DNA from: Diphasiastrum complanatum
Taxonomy: Eukaryota > Streptophyta > Lycopodiopsida > Lycopodiales > Lycopodiaceae
NCBI GenBank assembly: GCA_029204225.1
Contig: MU831924.1
Location: 32,717-96,716 of the forward strand
Direction of reading: 5' to 3'
Length of the DNA: 64,000 nt
Under the pieces are notes generated by a model that saw nothing but the letters and a program-made list of their open reading frames with translations, ran no database searches and was not told the origin of the DNA. Below, piece by piece: positions 26,901 to 33,865 of the stretch (position 1 is its first letter; every line of letters starts with the position of its first letter). A program made the translations under genes and the position numbers.

Positions 26901-27888
26901 ACAATCTCCAGCCAGATCATTGTACGAGCACCAATATGCATATCTTCAAGTGGATGACGGACCCTCTTCCAAAGGAATTGCATATATGAGTCTCATACAA
27001 AGAACTCAAGGAACTCGTAATGATCAGCTTTCGACTGCTAATAAGAGAATTGTGTTATTGTCAATTTCTAGGATCCACGTAGGGTGGGGACCTATTGTGC
27101 TGTATGTCATCATTCATTATTTTCCTCCAGAGTCTCTCTTTTGGATCAAGATATGATCTGACTCTAGAACTATAGGACACCAGAACAATCTCACGTGTCA
27201 CTTCCCTCTCACTCTATTTCCCGAGATCTAGCCAGTATCTCCAGTTGCAACCTCTGAACCTCACCTCCGAAGCTCATTCAATGGCACTAAAATCCCAAGC
27301 TGGAGAGAAGGTTAAGGGGAAGTGCCTAGTATTTGAATTTCTCAAGAATATGGGAGAAATGTTTTTCATTACACCATAGAGTTTCATGAATTTAAGCTAT
27401 TTTACTATGTTTTAGTATCAATGACCATGTTTTAGATTTGAAAGGCACTACATACTAGGTCATTGACAATGCAATTAGTCTACAGATAGTCTAGCTCTTG
27501 CCATTTGTTTCTTTTACAATTTACGTGGGAGCGTCGAGATAAGCCAGTTAATTTTTTTGGTCCATCTTTGAAATGCATTTTCTTAAGCAACTTCACACAG
27601 CTAATTTTTTCTCAAATGTGGAGATTGTCTTGTGAAAGTGATACCCTAAAACTTTTCTTTTTGTCATAGGTGGGGCCAAGCATATTTGACTCATGATTTT
27701 TTTCATATGTTGGGGTCTCGTATGGGAAGAGATGTGCTACTGGTCATAGCAGAGGATAATGAAGAGCTTGTAGCAGGTGCATTGAACTTGATTGGTGGTG
27801 ATACCCTATATGGTCGCAACTGGGGTAGTGCTCCCAACATATTCTACTCCCATCTCCACTTTGAAATGTGCTATTATCAGGTCAGTCG

Positions 27889-27950
<62 letters not shown>

Positions 27951-28355
27951 ATGAGCCACTATTCATCTGCACAGGCAATGGAAGCTGCTATTGAATGGGG
28001 ACTGAAGAAAGTAGAGGCAGGTGCACAAGGCGAGCATAAAATTCAGCGCGGTTACCTTCCAACAGCCACATATAGTGCTCACTATATTTCTGACATCGAA
28101 TTTAGGGATGCAATTGCAGATTTTCTTTCCAGAGAAACAATGCAGGTTGGTATTATAATCTAGGTCTGTCAAAGTTTTATTACATAAACTCAGAGTACCA
28201 GTAATTAACATTAAGTTTTCCCTTGCTGCCTGCAGATGAAAAGTGCGATGCAAATTCTCTACCAATCCAGTCCATTCAAAGCAGGTTCTCATCAGGAGAG
28301 TGACAACAACTCGCTTGACAGGCCCCTTGAAAGCCAATTTATGAACTCCAGTTGA
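3512..28355 (+). CDS. FemAB-like/GNAT-fold protein (PF04339, ex-DUF482), C-terminal half, six exons
   Basis: Coding exons are 3512-3578, 3848-3898, 23887-23939, 27670-27880, 27975-28145 and 28236-28355, about 223 residues ending in TGA. All five introns are GT-AG and phases match: the AA|G lysine codon is split between 23939 and 27670. Motifs in order are [77 protein letters not shown] and [17 protein letters not shown]. They follow the plant PF04339 proteins block by block. Bacterial relatives are annotated as peptidoglycan biosynthesis/recognition or acyl-CoA N-acyltransferase-like; the plant function and substrate are not established. The exon before 3512 ends in phase 2 and was not found, so the N-terminus is probably left of the window. 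I see no stop or frameshift in the visible exons. Intron sizes are 269, 19988, 3730, 94 and 90 bp. Confidence 0.88.
3848..3898 (+). CDS. FemAB-like gene, second visible exon
   Basis: A 51-bp exon between TTTTCAG and GTGTGC, encoding [17 protein letters not shown]. Phase 0 at both ends. Confidence 0.88.
4501..4782 (+). repeat. Copia-A 5' LTR
   Basis: Starts TGTTAGAAATC and ends TTACTGACA. It is matched almost base for base by 14250-14531. Confidence 0.93.
4783..4794 (+). promoter_or_regulatory. Copia-A primer-binding site
   Basis: TGGTATCAGAGC directly follows the LTR. It is complementary to the 3' end of plant initiator tRNA-Met, the usual copia primer. Confidence 0.92.
5107..6722 (+). pseudogene. 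Copia-A gag, zinc knuckle, protease and pre-integrase segment
   Basis: The reading frame starts at ATG 5107 ([17 protein letters not shown]), the usual start of copia Gag of this type. Gag continues through 5729 across a frame change near 5450-5484. A CX2CX4HX4C zinc knuckle, [14 protein letters not shown], lies at about 5895-5936 in another frame. An Asp/Tyr-rich low-complexity stretch at 5990-6075 follows. Protease is marked by [12 protein letters not shown] near 6147 (catalytic DSG). The pre-integrase zinc segment begins near 6550 (LWHQR). The frame is cut at 6722 by Gypsy-B and resumes at 11756. At least three frame changes break the polyprotein. Confidence 0.88.
6723..7080 (-). repeat. 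Gypsy-B 3' LTR
   Basis: In element orientation it starts TGTTACGAGCTCG and ends GATCTATTACA. The ORFs that cross it at 6818-7115 are not genes. Confidence 0.93.
7081..7092 (-). promoter_or_regulatory. Gypsy-B polypurine tract
   Basis: On the minus strand AGGGGGAGGGAG sits directly upstream of the 3' LTR, as expected for a plus-strand primer. Confidence 0.85.
7092..7472 (-). pseudogene. Gypsy-B integrase C-terminus with chromodomain
   Basis: The 126-residue frame begins [20 protein letters not shown], the conserved GPF/Y-like module after the integrase core. It continues with [11 protein letters not shown] and ends with a chromodomain: a Leu/Asp hinge ([13 protein letters not shown]), then [20 protein letters not shown]. 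The aromatic residues Y, W and W typical of histone-tail-binding chromodomains are partly kept. In the family this domain targets integration to chromatin. The frame is open but disconnected from the integrase core by frame changes at 7473-7768. Confidence 0.9.
7536..8455 (-). pseudogene. Gypsy-B integrase core and zinc-binding domain
   Basis: The HHCC zinc-binding part is at 8455-8200 ([19 protein letters not shown], then CQKCQVNK). The catalytic core follows at 8245-7769: [31 protein letters not shown] and [15 protein letters not shown] supply the D, D and E regions. It goes on to 7536 with LMYGFQPRS. Breaks occur at about 8250, 7790 and 7520. The protein inserts element cDNA into host DNA in active relatives. 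Confidence 0.9.
8659..10258 (-). pseudogene. Gypsy-B reverse transcriptase and RNase H
   Basis: RT begins after [15 protein letters not shown] (about 10040). Conserved blocks are [34 protein letters not shown] and [15 protein letters not shown] one-base shift near 9470 interrupts the frame just before the LDDILVYS catalytic block. The thumb follows ([16 protein letters not shown]), then RNase H at 9080-8659: [30 protein letters not shown] and NTVADALSR. At least four frame breaks are visible (9842-9817, 9470-9413, 8901-8871 and near 8659). Confidence 0.92.
10268..11100 (-). pseudogene. Gypsy-B residual gag C-terminus, zinc knuckle and protease
   Basis: The minus-strand frame at 10268-10918 encodes [17 protein letters not shown] (CX2CX4HX4C) near residue 30. 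The retropepsin-like active site [16 protein letters not shown] follows, with DGA in place of the common [19 protein letters not shown] comes later, a typical gypsy protease block. Upstream, about 10920-11030 still reads [14 protein letters not shown], the end of Gag, but the rest of Gag is absent. Confidence 0.85.
11384..11396 (-). promoter_or_regulatory. Gypsy-B primer-binding site
   Basis: On the minus strand TGGTATCAGAGCC lies one base after the 5' LTR and matches initiator tRNA-Met. Confidence 0.9.
11398..11755 (-). repeat. Gypsy-B 5' LTR
   Basis: 358 bp, the partner of 6723-7080. Confidence 0.93.
11756..14242 (+). pseudogene. Copia-A integrase, reverse transcriptase and RNase H
   Basis: The Copia-A frame resumes after the insertion with [19 protein letters not shown]. 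Integrase core motifs are [22 protein letters not shown] and [17 protein letters not shown]. The frame changes near 12290 and again near 12690 and 12900. RT at 12920-13759 has [31 protein letters not shown], the catalytic YVDD at 13307-13318, and LGIEVWQ. A further break near 13720 precedes RNase H ([28 protein letters not shown]). The C-terminal [16 protein letters not shown] ends at 14242 just before the 3' LTR after one more frame change near 14110. Catalytic residues survive, but five breaks make it a pseudogene. Confidence 0.9.
14250..14531 (+). repeat. Copia-A 3' LTR
   Basis: Partner of 4501-4782, preceded by the purine tract GAGGGAGAG. Confidence 0.93.
14624..15605 (-). mobile_element. 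Deleted LTR retrotransposon (minus orientation)
   Basis: A complete 456-bp 5' LTR lies at 15150-15605 (TG...CA). The primer site TGGTATCAGAGC follows on the minus strand (15138-15149 on the window). A 157-bp remnant of the 3' LTR is at 14624-14780, nearly identical to the matching end of 15150-15605. Only about 360 bp of non-coding leader separate them, so a deletion removed all coding sequence and two thirds of the 3' LTR. Flanks GGTGC (14619-14623) and GGTGT (15606-15610) are a one-mismatch target duplication. Small open frames in the leader are not convincing genes. Confidence 0.85.
15611..16479. other. Intronic sequence, nothing recognised
   Basis: AT-rich sequence without long frames or obvious repeats. 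It is probably original intron DNA or an old decayed element. Confidence 0.5.
16480..17755 (-). pseudogene. Degenerate gypsy integrase and RNase H relic
   Basis: Minus-strand frames at 16485-16990 read [31 protein letters not shown] and [10 protein letters not shown], homologous to the Gypsy-B integrase core. The zone 17000-17350 encodes a decayed HHCC region; on the plus strand it carries the complement of a [12 protein letters not shown] motif near 17210. The zone 17450-17750 parallels Gypsy-B RNase H at 8700-8940 at DNA level. It has no LTRs and many stops, so it is an old fragment. RT is not found on the other side of Copia-C, so the relic ends near 17760. Confidence 0.7.
17788..18185 (-). 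repeat. Copia-C 3' LTR
   Basis: In element orientation it starts TGTTGAAGAG and ends AATTCTTCA. A polypurine tract (AAGGGAGGG on the minus strand) abuts it at 18186-18194. Confidence 0.95.
18180..19550 (-). CDS. Copia-C reverse transcriptase and RNase H frame
   Basis: This frame carries the pol C-terminal half. It has [55 protein letters not shown], the catalytic YVDD (19137-19148), [11 protein letters not shown] and [14 protein letters not shown]. RNase H reads [30 protein letters not shown] and [20 protein letters not shown], and the end is [20 protein letters not shown]. The annotated Met is not a real start: the sequence belongs to the same polyprotein as 19468-22311, and the two frames meet near 19490. 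It ends a few bases inside the LTR junction. Apart from that break it looks intact. Confidence 0.92.
   Translation of the reverse strand: MPMEQWTSTRQGWWRKAMLSKRGAPVAKMTSIRTVLAIASYFDWDVHQMDVKSAFLNGHLQEEVYMEQPQGFEVTGKENLVCRLRKALYGLKQAPRAWYSRIDEYFARQGFEKSKSDCNLYVFREGEDFVVVVLYVDDLLITGSNKKLIACVKKNLSNEFEMKDLGLLHYCLGVEVWKGKRCLFISQAKYAQKLLKRFNMQESKPISTPMDASNKPSKDDGLAFADETLYRQLVGSLIYLTTTRPDIAYAVGIASQYMCKPTEAHWKAAKRILRYVRGTVTYGIGYTDDGNLQLEGYSDSDWAGDRDDRRSTTGYCFSLGSGAISWCSKKQPTIALSSTEAEYRATTRSACEAIWLRRLLEDMQIAQVRPTLLHCDNQSCIQLARNPVYHARTKHIEVDQHFIREKVHSGEIELVYCDTNDQTADIFTKPLSKDKFEKFRTLLGVSLNKIAIKGGC
19468..22311 (-). CDS. Copia-C Gag, protease and integrase polyprotein
   Basis: 947 codons from Met at 22311 ([17 protein letters not shown]). 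Domains in order: Gag (UBN2-like) residues 1-210; zinc knuckle [14 protein letters not shown] about residue 255; protease [13 protein letters not shown] about 312; pre-integrase [17 protein letters not shown] about 455; integrase core with [28 protein letters not shown] and [14 protein letters not shown] about 530-650; RT start [16 protein letters not shown] at the end. It then runs into a stop because about 20 bp that normally encode the conserved acidic IDxxETF-like block are missing. The antisense frames over it are shadows. Expression in the host intron would be antisense to the host gene. Confidence 0.94.
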   Translation of the reverse strand: MASLGESLLGESSKLDGTNYRVWKFKIANILMDKNCWEVMTGTEPVPTSDPELKDYMNRRHKAHRIINLSVKDNIIPHICNARDAADAWTILKSMFETVDSAKLAYLQNRLHTLKMEAGATIGDHITKVKDLLDQLASVGEKVSDRSIVPIVLNSLSFNYQDYVMSLSAREKLPTFGELCGLLLQEEMRRKNLFEREDNPELAFASKKKQNFQKKGKGKKKNSKQSLEQQVSKLQVGEESSTNSSSTPKRKGNCNYCGKYGHFAFECRKKQSDQKKGKNQQSHFVDKVAEEEQSGVLELFTAALSSESTFGGWYIDSGASKHMTPHRDWFSTYEETEDSQHVCLGDNSTRMVRGKGTVAIQLSSGEVKEIKSVLHVPGLAKNLLSVGAITKQNMVVEFNDSKCLVKDKEKNFKVVAKGMQEGGLYKLFTTIPSQEALSARDTNRDKLWHERYGHLSYKSLQVLNRHKMVVDLPSIKSSSDTCEACALGKQQRKKFPKEKATRAKGILELVHSDLCGPMQVKSARGAYYLMTFVDDFSRKVWVYFLKLKSEAFKYFKQWKAMVENHTGKRLKTLRSDKGGEYISDEFKDLCKACGIKRQFTAPHTPQQNGVAERKNRSIVECARSMLKAKGLPNSFWAEAVATAVFLLNRSPTKAVEGITPEEAYSGNKPKVGSLRVFGCTAYAHIPKDLRKKLDAKSVKCVFLGYSEGEKAYVLYDLENRRKILSRDVIFDEEHAPKIQEQEKEGITEFIPLIDSTDEDPSQESCKPQVQEQQQETEPTSSRPLFGQVPEAEVGDKRKTKTVPWDTWSPSTSPTARKKLPRWYWETIKEGQMIEEGESSEQGVRRSLRSHERQETNFALMSTILNADEPQFFHEAVREKVWQHAMQEEYDSIVKNDTWELTTLPEGKQPIGCKWVYKTKFHANGTVDKYKARLVAKGYAQQEGRTCC
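22769..22780 (-). promoter_or_regulatory. Copia-C primer-binding site
   Basis: On the minus strand TGGTATCAGAGC directly follows the 5' LTR (tRNA-Met type). Confidence 0.93.
22781..23178 (-). repeat. Copia-C 5' LTR
   Basis: Partner of 17788-18185 with two visible substitutions. Confidence 0.95.
23184..23886. other. Intron remainder before the 53-bp exon
   Basis: No gene or repeat recognised. It ends in a pyrimidine-rich region and the acceptor TATGTGCAG. Confidence 0.6.
23887..23939 (+). CDS. FemAB-like gene, 53-bp exon
   Basis: The exon encodes [17 protein letters not shown] plus two bases of the next Lys codon. The acceptor is GTGCAG and the donor GTGAGC. The split codon is completed by base 27670. 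It fills exactly the gap between GDEIK and [11 protein letters not shown] expected for the family. Confidence 0.9.
23944..23996. repeat. (CT)n microsatellite next to a splice donor
   Basis: A CT run of about 52 bp that begins within a few bases of the GTGAGC donor at 23940. Confidence 0.92.
23997..27669. other. Intron of the FemAB-like gene, no gene recognised
   Basis: A 3.7-kb intron. A plus-strand start ATGGCACCAAAAAAGAAGGG at 24020 has the look of a LINE ORF1 beginning but stops after about 20 codons. No RT, integrase or LTR pair was recognised in the rest. It ends with the acceptor TTGTCATAG. Confidence 0.55.
25685..25876. repeat. Direct repeat of about 73 bp, two copies
   Basis: 25685-25757 and 25803-25876 are nearly identical (start TAACGATCGCCAAGTGAAGA), with period about 118 bp. 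The minus-strand ORF with an internally repeated FAPQVSFWL motif is a translation of this repeat. Confidence 0.8.
27670..27880 (+). CDS. FemAB-like gene, core exon
   Basis: The exon encodes [50 protein letters not shown] and [13 protein letters not shown], the most conserved block of the family. It is followed by the donor GTCAGT. Confidence 0.92.
27895..27948. repeat. (CT)n microsatellite filling a 94-bp intron
   Basis: About 54 bp of CT repeat make up more than half of intron 27881-27974. It sits between the donor and the branch/acceptor region and may serve as extended polypyrimidine sequence. Confidence 0.92.
27975..28145 (+). CDS. FemAB-like gene, penultimate exon
   Basis: 57 codons in phase 0: [40 protein letters not shown], then a helix ending FLSRETMQ. 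The acceptor is CACAG and the donor GTTGGT. Confidence 0.92.
28236..28355 (+). CDS. FemAB-like gene, last exon
   Basis: The acceptor is CTGCCTGCAG. The exon reads [20 protein letters not shown] followed by a 19-residue polar tail and TGA at 28353-28355. The SSPFK block matches the family C-terminus; the tail is species-specific. Confidence 0.85.
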   Translation: MKSAMQILYQSSPFKAGSHQESDNNSLDRPLESQFMNSS

Positions 28356-29700
28356 AGAATGTACAACTAGACATATTTCCTCCAAATAACCCATCATGAT
28401 TCCCATTTCTTTCAGGTAGTGCATGATGTTACTATGACGTTGCCAACGCAAATTGATTCTTAGAAACCCAAATCTTGATGGTATTTGTGGATGTAAGTTG
28501 TATTTGGCATATGCACACATACACACATACAGCATTGTCTTTTTGAGTTTGTTCTCAATTCTTGCAGATGGCTGCAATGGCAGAATAGGAGTCTGATGCA
28601 TTCAAATGGACTGCTAAGCAGGCCAGTTATTCTAACTCACCTAGTCACTAACAAGAAACCTCCTAAGAAAGCTACAATTAATTTCAATGCAACTGTATGC
28701 AGTGAATCTTGCTTTATTCTCAGGCAAATGTAAATTTTGTATATGGCTAAAAGATGCCAGCATGCCTGTGTTACTGGTGTCTTTGTTAAAGCCTGCAAAC
28801 AGAAGCGAGATGTTTTTTGACAAATCTCAATGATGCTTTTCTGTAAATGATTGGTCGGCAAAATCTCAGGTATCCTATGTTTTCAAAATTTTTCACAAAA
28901 CTGCATAATGCTCAACTTCTGAACCAGAAACTCTGCTGAAGTTTTGGTTGGGACAAAATAAGCTGATTATTTGGAATTAAAAGGTAAGCGTTTCAGATGG
29001 ATGCCTGGCATGTGCTTTGTGAAAACCAATATACGTTAAAAATGTTTAGTCTTCTTGGATTGCTTATGTTTTCTAAGGAGAAAAGCTCCATCAATCCTTT
29101 TCTTGTGATTGTAGCCATGCTTTTATTTGCAATTACCTGAGGACTTAAGAACATAATAGCAAGTAGAATCTTCACCATAGGTAAACCTTTGATTATGAAA
29201 TTTTGAAATAGTTGGAAGTTTTCAAAAGAAAGATTATGACTTTAGTAGTCTAGATTTAAAAAGCTAGAACGGGCAAAACATTTGTGTTTTCATAAATCAT
29301 TACAACACTAAATACTACAGGAAATCATTTTGCCATGGAACAAGTATCTATGGTTTTCTCAACGGCTCTAGTATAAGTGCTCTGATTACTCCAATTGGTT
29401 ATGTTGGATCATGAGTGGTGTTTGATATATCTTTGGAGTACGTTAGTTTAGGCCCTAGGGTTAACCTGGTTAGGGTCCAATATGATGCATGATCAGGCTG
29501 CAAGGGACTGATTGCATGCATGAGACTAAGCACATGCAATGTCTCATTGATAAGTGATTAAAAGAAAAAATTTGTCTTACATTTGGGCGGTTTACCTGCC
29601 TGCCCTTGTTTGTTTCCAAACTAGGTTACAGACAACAAAACTTTAGACTTTTAGCACCAAGTGGTAGTTGAATACTCAATTGGATCGACTCCGAGACGAT
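28356..29700. other. Downstream region of the FemAB-like gene
   Basis: Likely 3' UTR followed by intergenic DNA. No coding homology or repeat recognised. Short minus-strand frames at 28637-29178 look random. Confidence 0.5.
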
Positions 29701-31552
29701 GGGGGGGGGGGGGGGGGGGGGGGTCAAATTGTAGGTAATTACAGATAGATTCTATAAACAATGAAAAAGAGTAAACTCTAAACAGGGTATTGACATGGAA
29801 TGAAAGCATCCTTGGAAATTGTTGTGGAAATAACACTCTTGGCATAGGGGATTAGAGATCCTCACAGTAACATAAATCTAAACTCTCAAATCAAAATGAG
29901 TAGAGATAAGGTGAGAAATGTGGATTCCTCAATAAAAGCATATTATATGAACTTGAACAAGCTGAGCATGGCATATTTCACAAACCATGCTCTCAAAGGA
30001 AGTGCATATGAGTCTCTTAAAAAGTCTCAAGTCACCAAATCAATCATTTATCGAATGAATGGTGGTTACTCTTAGTGTTTTGCAGGCCCTTAAGGGAGCC
30101 TCCTATGAAGCTACAAGGTAGGTTTAGGGCATATCATAAGCATGGTAGAGATTTGTGGTCCTACTAGTCTCTTGGTTCAATCAACCGAAGGTTATCAACT
30201 AGCGGAATAAAAACAAGAACCATGGGCTCAACTCATAACAACGTTTGAATACCTATAACTCTGAGTTGCCCTAATCATGTGTCCTTAACTTTAATCTCCT
30301 TGAATGTAGGCAGTAAATGGAGGAGCTAAATATATTTAAATGAGAATGAAACATAAGTTTTAAATGTAATTTATATGCTCAAGTAGGTAGTGAACACGTC
30401 AAAATTTTTTTGGCCACATCTGTAGTGATTGAATGATTTGCAAGTGTGCTCACTGCAAGTGCTCATGCTTAGCCCTGAAGCAGAGTGCATGGACAAGCAC
30501 ATCAGTGGACTCTAATGTGGACTTGGCAAATCATCCATTATGGCGACTTTTGCTATGTTGTAATTGTTATGTAGAGCAACACATAAATAAAGTGAACAAA
30601 AGAGGAATCATCTGGCAAGTTTGGACCATTGGGGGGGGGGGGATCAAATTGTAGGTAATTACAGATAGATTCTATAAACAATGAAAAAGAGTAAACTCTA
30701 AACAAGGTATTGACATGGAATGAAAGCATCCTTGGAAATTGTTGTGGAAATAACACTGTTGGCATAGCGGATTAGAGATCCTCACAGTAACATAAATCTA
30801 AACTCTTAAATCAAAATGAGTAGAGATAAGGTGAGAAATGTGGATTCCTCAATAAAAGCATATTGTATGAACTTGAACAAGCTGAGCATGGCATATTTCA
30901 CAAACCATGCTTTCAAAGGAAGTGCATATGAGTCTCTTACAAAGTCTCAAGTCACCAAATCAATCATTTATCGAATGAATGGTGGTGACTCTTAGTGTTT
31001 TGCAGGCCCTTAAGGGAGCTTCCTATGAAGCTACAAGGTAGGTTTAGGGCATATCATAAGCATGGTAGAGATTTGTGGTCCTACTAGTCTCTTGGTTCAA
31101 TCAACCGAAGGTTATCAACTAGCGGAATAAAAACAAGAACCATGGGTTCAACTCATAACAACGTTTGAATACCTATAACTCTGAGTTGCCCTAATCATGT
31201 GTCCTTAACTTTAATCTCCTTGAATGTAGGCAGTAAATGGAGGAGCTAAATATATTTAAATGAGAATGAAACATAAGTTTTAAATGTAATTTATATGCTC
31301 AAGTAGGTAGTGAACACGTCAAAAAAATTTTGGCCACATCTGTAGTGATTGAATGATTTGCAAGTGTGCTCACTGCAAGTGCTCATGCTTAGCCCTGAAG
31401 CAGAGTGCATGGACAAGCACATCAGTGGACTCTAATGTGGACTTGGCAAATCATCCATTATGGCGACTTTTGCTATGTTGTAATTGTTATGTAGAGCAAC
31501 ACATAAATAAAGTGAACAAAAGAGGAATCATCTGGCAAGTTTGGACCATTGG
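29701..31552. repeat. Direct tandem duplication, period 920 bp, with poly(G) runs
   Basis: Unit A is 29724-30632 and unit B 30644-31552. Corresponding points are exactly 920 bp apart at both ends. By eye about a dozen differences occur over some 900 bp. Unit A is preceded by 23 G (29701-29723) and unit B by 12 G (30631-30642). Unit A ends GGACCATTGG directly in the second G run; unit B ends GGACCATTGGCC. The duplicated ORFs (MICKCAHCKCSC start at 30433 and 31353) are copies of one short frame and are not supported as genes. Confidence 0.93.
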
Positions 31553-32486
31553 CCTTGTTAAATCCAATGGTAGCCAGTAACTAGCATAAAAGATTGTAAG
31601 TAGAATCTTGAGTACCCATTAGAGCTATGATGATGAACAATAGTAGGGATCCACAATACCATGTAGCACATAAGCAAGTCTGTAGACTCTAGTAGCCTAG
31701 GAAATATAAGATGAAAAGCTCCAACAGGGATTGAAGCTTAATATGATACAAAATTGGAAAGATAGATTGGTATGGGTTGAATGCTATGTTTATGGATCAA
31801 GAATGGCACATGAAATTACGAACTACCTCAAGAATGCCATTACATGACTCCTTTACCCGAATAGATATGTTGCCAACCCACCCAATGGACAAATATAGTC
31901 ACACGACTAGAATAGATACTCCATCATGGCCAACCAGTACAAAAAGCTGATTGAAAGAGCTAAACAAATATACTGCAAGGTAAATGATAGCCCTTGAGCA
32001 CAATGTGATGATAGATATCGCTTAGAGAATGCTAAGCGCATGGTGTACTCCAAAAACATCATGCAATAGTAGTTCATCCGAAATATATTAACATACTTTC
32101 TACTAGACAGAAAACCTCAAGTCGTTATAGGGACCATGAATGAAGTGTAATAGCATAAAGGACCATGAGGGCCACTTAACCAAAAGCAATAAACAGAGCT
32201 AGAATTAGTCATTTGGGGGATGAACTTCTTTAAAATAAAGTACAAGACAACAACACCTTTAAAAATAGAACATTCTGACATTCTAGCACTCTATTTTTTG
32301 CTACTAGAAGAGAGAGACATTTTAGATACTATTTAGCGTGTATCAACAAGGAACGTAGAAATGCAATTAGAATGAAAATTTTACGACTATAAAGACACCT
32401 AGAGTAAAAAAACAAGACACTTGAGTCTTTTTTTCTATACCAAACCTACAATAACAAACTGATTGGCATAGAGAGAAGATGGTATT
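31553..32486. other. No gene recognised
   Basis: AT-rich DNA without long frames or repeated segments that I can identify. Confidence 0.5.
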
Positions 32487-33079
32487 TGTTGAAATCTCAC
32501 AATCCTAGCTTGACTAGTTTGATGTAATTTTGTCTTTTACCATGATGAGATGGCTTTGACACATGGATAGATGCTTAGACAATGTGTATCTAACGTATAT
32601 TTCTTTAGTAGAATCTCTCCCACATGAAGGTCAAAGTTAGGGCTGATTGGCCACATTAGGTTATTGATGTTAGGTTTAGGTATGAAATGGTTCGAGGCTA
32701 ACTCTAAACCCAAGATCCAAGATACCTATGTATAAAGATCTATGTAAATCTTGATAAAATTTTATGTAGAAATCAAGAATTTGAGTTTTCCAATACATTG
32801 TTTGCTTGTTGTGAGTTGTAGCTTCATAGTATTGTCAATTTTTGATGTGTAATGCTTTTTTTGAAGCTTAATTAGTTTTTTTAAAAGTCTTGAAATGTTG
32901 TTGGACCTTCAAACCTGAGTTTTGATCAAAATCTATGTGCCAATGTGGAGCAATTGTTAAGATAAGCTAGAATTGTGATCTAGACTTGATTTCAAGTATT
33001 AATATGTATTCAATTTGATGCTTTGTGAAAACTCCATCACTTCATCATTGATTCGGATACTTTTGCACTTCTTTTATCA
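32487..33079 (+). repeat. Copia-I 5' LTR (probable)
   Basis: Begins TGTTGAAATC and ends TTTTATCA immediately before a TGGTATCAGAGC primer site. No second copy was found in the window, so the left end is inferred from the TG and is less certain than the right end. Confidence 0.6.
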
Positions 33080-33091
33080 TGGTATCAGAGC
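33080..33091 (+). promoter_or_regulatory. Copia-I primer-binding site
   Basis: TGGTATCAGAGC, tRNA-Met type, next to the LTR end. Confidence 0.85.
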
Positions 33092-33865
33092 TTGATTGAA
33101 AGTGAACATTGTTTTTTTTTATCAAATTAAGCTTCTAAATCTAGTTTGCTTGTAGTATTGGAAGTGCCTCTACTACTAGGTGCATCTCTAGATATTACAC
33201 ATCATTTTTTGGACTTGTGGGAGTCAAATGAGGTTGAATAGGATCTGAAATGTTGTGTATATGCTTCAGAAACTGTGGAGAACCCATTTCCAATTGATAG
33301 TACCATATTAGAAAGTCTTCGTGATTTTGTCTTTCGAGTACAAGTCACGTAGGAGAGATTTTCTTGTAGATTTGAATGCTACCACTCAAAGTGAAGTTGG
33401 ATCAGCCTTCATAGAGTTCTAATGGGTTGTTTAGGTCTTTTTAGGCTCATTTTTGCTTCAAGAAAAAGTATTTAGATGATCTTGATAGTACATTGCATCT
33501 TTGTCAAGATTGCATTGATTTTTAGTAGATTTGTGATTGATAGTGCTCATGTGATTCAACTTGATCTAAAAATGCTTTAATTGAGAGGCATTAATGTGCT
33601 TTAAAGTTGTTTTGGATCAGTATAAGTGAATTCACATTCCTTGTGGAGTTTTGATCAAGGAGAAGGCATTTTTTCATTCAAATTTAGATTGCTTTGAGCT
33701 AGAATTGGATTTTGTAATTTGATCAAGTTCAAGATCATTGTGGATCTTGTTGGGAAGCTTATTAGACTCTTCCCAAGTCACGAAGTTATTGGGATAACAG
33801 GTTTGATCCTTTTATTGTCCTATCTTGTACTTTTGAATCAAGTTTTTCTCATTGAAAATGGCATC

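Noticed and set aside
27963..28601. 212-codon minus-strand ORF
   Set aside because: It is antisense to the last two exons of the FemAB-like gene, which have matching phases and family motifs.
29651..30765. Minus-strand ORFs with a poly-Pro run
   Set aside because: The Pro run is the complement of the poly(G) tracts, and the frame is simply repeated by the 920-bp duplication.
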